A stretch of 64,000 nucleotides of DNA from Dendrocalamus latiflorus (lineage: Eukaryota > Streptophyta > Magnoliopsida > Poales > Poaceae). The stretch lies in NCBI GenBank assembly GCA_017311315.1, contig CM029617.1:1716681-1780680 (forward strand), read 5' to 3'. The first letter of the stretch is position 1. Each line of letters begins with the position of its first letter. The position numbers and the translations under genes were made by a program. The notes below the pieces were generated by a model. It saw only the letters and a list, made by a program, of their open reading frames with translations, did no database searches and was not told the DNA's origin. Of this stretch, positions 59,951 through 64,000 are shown in pieces.

Positions 59951-60860
59951 ACTGATCACCACCAAAAACTTGTTCATTTTAGATGCATGCTTTGCAAACA
60001 ATTGCTTGAGACATATTCCATGTTCTCTGAAGTATTGTTCCATTAGGTCACATCTAAAAGTACCTCCAGTAAGGCAATAAGAAGTCTAGTTGGCACAATT
60101 TAAAACTATGGGAATGTTCTTTTTGGCTGTAGCTTTTGGCTTTTAGCTGCGACTTGTGATTTTTGGACTATTTGTGCGAGAGATTATAGAGTAATAGAAA
60201 CTCACGTACGGTTTTTGCCGATATAAATGAAGTCGATAAAGCATGTACTATAATTAACTAGTAGACCCTATCTTGAAAAAATACTTCGTTTAAAAGTTAG
60301 TTACTGTAAAAAAAGTCGAAAGCATCTTTTAGAATCTGAAAAGAACGGGGCTATTCCATGTTACTATATAGTTTCACCAAACCTATTTACACATATTCTC
60401 CCCTTCTTTTAGACCGGATTGATGCGAGCACAGATAGCGGGGTCCTTGATAATTGGAGAGAGCAAAGCCGGAAACCCGGGCTCAGGCCAACTAATTCCCT
60501 GCGGCCTCACCGGCTCCTCCATCATTGCCATGTGCTCATCTTTAAGCTAAGCACCCCACTTGCATTAACTAATTTACCCTCCTTAGCTTCATCTTTTCTT
60601 AGGGGCATCTTGCTCAGGGAATATTTAGGAGGAGCATGATTGCCCTTTGCTATACCTAGGGCAAAATAACAATACAACATCCCATGCATTGTCGTCAGGT
60701 TGCTGGGTTAAAAGGGTTTTGACTGTCTAATTGATGGTAATGGGGGTTATATATATACTAACTAGAGTTTTTACTAAAGTTTTTAGGATACAACTATACG
60801 ATGCACCTTATACAGCTCCGCCACTTGGATTCCGAGCTTAACCGTAGTAACGGTCCCTAA

Positions 60861-61061
60861 GGTCATTCTCAGTGGAGAGTTTCATGGCTTTGTTTCCAAG
60901 ACTGCCACATCATGTAAAATGAAATGAAACATGGATGAAACATCCATCCTCAATGTATAGTTTCATTCTATTCTCTCTCTTCTTTAAAATGTTGCCATAT
61001 CATAAAAAATACCTATATAGCAGCATATTAAATACAGATAAAACTCCCACTGAGACTTGCC
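60861..61061. mobile_element. Tourist-like MITE (GGCCAGTCTCAGTGG family), diverged copy
   Basis: The termini are GGTCATTCTCAGTGG and CCACTGAGACTTGCC, flanked by TAA on both sides (60858-60860 and 61062-61064). It is 201 bp and shares AGTTTCAT and TGAAAC motifs with the copy at 63561-63755. Confidence 0.75.
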
Positions 61062-61364
61062 TAACATAAAACGCACAAAGGAAGGGAAAAAACACGGAGA
61101 CAGAACAGGAAGACACGCCAGCATTATGGGCCGCAAAGGGGCCTGGCCGGTGGGCCAGCGCTGTGTGCCACGTGGCGAGCTACTGTGACTGGTTTCTCTT
61201 CCACTTGGCTTTGGCCAGGGAGCAAAATCGAGTCATGCGAAACTCGTTTTGTTTTGAGACGGTCACGCAGAAATTGTTGCTTGTCCAGGTTTGCGTTGTG
61301 TATTCTTGCGGGATCTTTCTTCCCCTCAGAATCTAAACTCATAGCACGATTAACGAGTGGATCC

Positions 61365-61600
61365 TTTTGAACTGTAGTTTATGATTTTTAGTTTAAAATT
61401 TTGAATTTTAGTTGTTCGTGAGAGGGAGCACAGAGAAAGAGGTACTCATATGCGATTTTGAGAAAGAGATACTCACGTGCGATTTTAATCAATATAGAGT
61501 AAGTCAGGATAATATATATTATAATCAACTTATAGACATCGTCTGAAAAAAATACGTTCAAAAGTTAGTTACTATAGAAAGCTAAACGGCAAAAAAACCG
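61365..61600. mobile_element. Possible further MITE-like repeat (related to 60110-60350)
   Basis: It shares CTCACGT(A/G)CG, TATAGA(G)TA and AAAAGTTAGTTACT(G/A)TA in the same order with 60110-60350, suggesting two members of another short AT-rich family. Ends and duplications are not defined. Confidence 0.4.
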
Positions 61601-61984
61601 TCCAATTTATTCTCTCTTATGTTGCACATGAAAGATTTAATCGTTTTTTGCTTTTTGCTTTTTAGGGAAGCTACGAACCTTCATTCACTAACAGAATTCT
61701 TGATACAATCAGGCCGAGTGTTGTGGACTAGAAAATGAAGATCTTTTACGCTCAGATTTCGTCTTGCATCTGGTACAAGCATACATAGCTTGGCGCCAAG
61801 GGCTACCAAATTAAAAACCTCGATGGTAATATACAAGTAATAGTGGGCCCAAATATCGTGGTTTGCACAGCCGAGCATCCGGAATTAGGAGCGACTAAAT
61901 ATATGATTAGGTGGGAACAACGGATAAGATGGTGAAGGAAGTACGCCTATATTTCGTTAGGAGAGAGACTGAACTCCTAACCCG

Positions 61985-62222
61985 TACTTAAACTATTCAT
62001 AAATTTTATCTTTTTCTAAATTTTTAGCTTTTTGTTGAGCTTTTTTGTCGATTCTATTTTTTCCCATATATGTTTGTATTATACGTAATGGGCTGACATG
62101 TTTTTTATATTTTTTTAAATTTAATTATGCTAAATAAGCCTCTGTCAGCTACAGTTTTTTTGTCAGTCAGCTACAGTGTTTTCAGCCATAAACCACCAAA
62201 AAAAAGCCCAACTGATCACCAC
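61985..62222 (-). mobile_element. MITE-like repeat, family I, inverted copy
   Basis: Nearly the same as 59700-59950: CTTTTTGTTGAGCTTTTTTG, TTATACGTAATGGGCTGACA, AATTATGCTAAATAAGCCTC, TGTCAGCTACAG and GCCATAAACC. Confidence 0.65.
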
Positions 62223-62871
62223 CTAACTCTCCGTGGTTTTGGATGTGTTCTTTTTAATTTATTTTAGCTATGGTTTATAGTTCATTATTATTTTTGAATA
62301 AATAAATATGACGATTTTTTATCGTTATGTTGAAGTAGTTTATTAAGGTAGTCTTTTAAAAAAGACCTATCGATTTTAGATTTATTTTCATAAATACTAA
62401 AAACCGTAGATATAAACTATAGCTCAAAATAGCATAGCCCTTTCTGCATAAAACACATTCCTTGAACGCAGGACGTATAAAACTCTGCTGCTGACGTGGT
62501 CGCTGCCTAGTGCCTGTCGGCGCTGCCACCGAACACTCCACGTGACAGCGACTGCACTACACGATTTTTCTTGTAAATATGCCATCCACTTTGCCCCTCG
62601 CATGCTGCAGTACAGCCATACTACTACTATAAACACATTTCTTTAGCCCTCTTAAATCTGACCAGAATATTTTTTTTTCTGAAACAAATAGAACTGATTT
62701 CAGCTAGTAAAGCTTCTGTTAGTACAAGAAAATAATTGAGTGATCGTGGTTAAACAGTTTGTTTGAATGGCTGCTTGGTTGTATGCCATGTTCGTAGACT
62801 TTGATTTTTTTTTTACTTTCACGATGCCAAGAATTGGTTTGATTAAACTCGCACAATGTTACAGTACCTAA
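62223..62871. other. Gene-less stretch
   Basis: No gene, RNA or terminal repeat is recognised between the two flanking MITEs. Confidence 0.45.
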
Positions 62872-63155
62872 GAGCATCTCCAAGAGAGGCTCAATATTTT
62901 GTCCTCTAAAATCTCATATTGGGAGTCTTCCTAAAAAAATTGTCCTCTAAATCTTTCCTCTCCTTCAGCAGCTCCTCTAAACTTGGATCCCTAAAATTAC
63001 TATCTAGGCACTGTATATTTGATGGTGATCCACCTCAATTTTAGAGTACCAAAATTATTGGGTGTGTTTTAGAGTATCTGTTGGAGTTTATTTTTAGCTT
63101 TCATACCCAATATTTTAAGATAGGGGGTGAGAAAGAGCATCTCTTGAAGATGCTC
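62872..63155. mobile_element. PIF/Harbinger-like MITE (GAGCATCTCCAAGAGA family), copy 2
   Basis: The termini are GAGCATCTCCAAGAGA and TCTCTTGAAGATGCTC, flanked by TAA (62869-62871 and 63156-63158). It is 284 bp and the same family as 4465-4751. Confidence 0.88.
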
Positions 63156-63560
63156 TAAGTAATATCTCTTTCCAATCGAATTCAAATAATTACGGAGCGT
63201 CGAAGAAGAGGAATCTATCGCGGCGGACGAGCCATTTTGTTTTATACAGAAATCAGGTGGAACTTATGCATCGTGAATAAGCCATACGCCGAGTTTAAAG
63301 CGCTGCTCCAAATAAATTTTGGATTTTGTCTTTTGGAACCTGACTTTTAAACAGAGTGATTTAGGACATGTACAAATCAGTTGTCTATAAAATTTGCCAT
63401 ATAGGACACAAAATGATATAGAGGAAAAAGAGTGAGCATAGAGAATTGGGTCATCTCTCATGCAGTAGTCGACTATATAATAAAAAAACACAAATTGTCA
63501 TGGAGAATATGTCTATAGAGACATGCAAAAAAAGATAATATATTATATAAGTTGTTTTTA

Positions 63561-63755
63561 GGCCAGTCTCAGTGGAGGTTTCATGTCCCAGTTTCCAACA
63601 CACCCATATTTTGGAAACAGTGCAGAAGAGTTTTATCCCCATGAAACTCTCTCTACTCCCATAAAACTTTTATCATCTCTCTCTTCATCAATACAGTGCC
63701 ATGTCAACGTATTTAATGCCCATGAAACTCCATGAAACCCCCACTGAGACTGGCC
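63561..63755. mobile_element. Tourist-like MITE (GGCCAGTCTCAGTGG family)
   Basis: It has perfect 15-bp inverted termini, GGCCAGTCTCAGTGG and CCACTGAGACTGGCC, flanked by TTA (63558-63560 and 63756-63758). It is 195 bp and non-coding. Confidence 0.92.
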
Positions 63756-63773
63756 TTAATGTTGCTATAGTAA

Positions 63774-64000
63774 GAGCAGGTACAATACGACTTAGTCAGC
63801 AGGCTATAGCAAATATAATATCAACCAAATCTTACGTGGCAGAGAGAGAAAGGAAGAGAGAGAAGGAAGCTGGCTGCTAAATTACGCTAGCTATAGCACG
63901 TAAAAATATGCATTCCACTCTCTTACACGTGGGGCCAAATAGTTATTGTAATAGCTACCTTATTGTATGAACTATTTTTTTGAAGGCTATAAATGAAATG
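63774..64000. mobile_element. Left part of another MITE, cut by the window edge
   Basis: TAA (63771-63773) is followed by GAGCAGGTACAAT, a terminal motif common in grass PIF-type MITEs. It lies only 18 bp from the previous MITE. The right end is outside the window. Confidence 0.6.

Overview
This is nuclear DNA from a grass (Poaceae). Three genes with GT-AG introns can be assembled to intact reading frames, and they are separated by typical grass transposon debris: Gypsy and Copia LTR elements, a LINE derivative, and MITEs with TAA/TTA target duplications. From memory, the rice homologues of two of the genes (OsSPL12 and OsARF19) lie close together near the end of chromosome 6 long arm. The window therefore probably shows a syntenic block. 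The genus is not resolved; a panicoid grass is plausible.

Layout. 1-16 kb: no complete gene. It holds a 1.4-kb LINE derivative with a 15-bp target duplication, a decayed Copia element on the minus strand, two MITE-like elements, and one plausible orphan terminal exon (4272-4415, minus). 16.7-20.3 kb: an SBP-box transcription factor (SPL12-like, 463 aa, 4 coding exons) with a miR156 site in its last exon. 21.3 kb: a small fragment resembling a receptor-like cytoplasmic kinase. 21.8-30.1 kb: a young, complete, non-autonomous LTR retrotransposon on the minus strand. Its TSD is CCGAT, its LTRs are about 295 bp, and it has no gag or pol. Its interior is four tandem-repeat arrays plus GC-rich unique DNA. 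It sits inside an older LTR-like sequence. 32.8-40.9 kb: a decayed Gypsy element with the same primer-binding site, split by a 5.5-kb LTR-like insertion with a perfect TSD (CGCGG). 40.9-44.3 kb: a Copia fragment, a 101-bp-arm foldback, and diverged duplications.

44.6-47.3 kb: an AIG2-like/gamma-glutamylcyclotransferase-fold gene (179 aa, 5 exons). 48.5-57.2 kb, minus strand: a class-A, glutamine-rich auxin response factor (ARF7/ARF19 type, 1143 aa, 14 coding exons). The two genes converge. The large second intron of the ARF carries a 1.2-kb relative of the 5.5-kb LTR. 57.8-64 kb: an intergenic MITE cluster with no gene.

The ARF and the SPL are regulators in auxin and miR156 pathways. Nothing in the sequence shows that they are co-regulated. 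The most unusual item is the young retrotransposon made largely of satellite-like arrays, together with the decayed relative that shares its primer-binding site.
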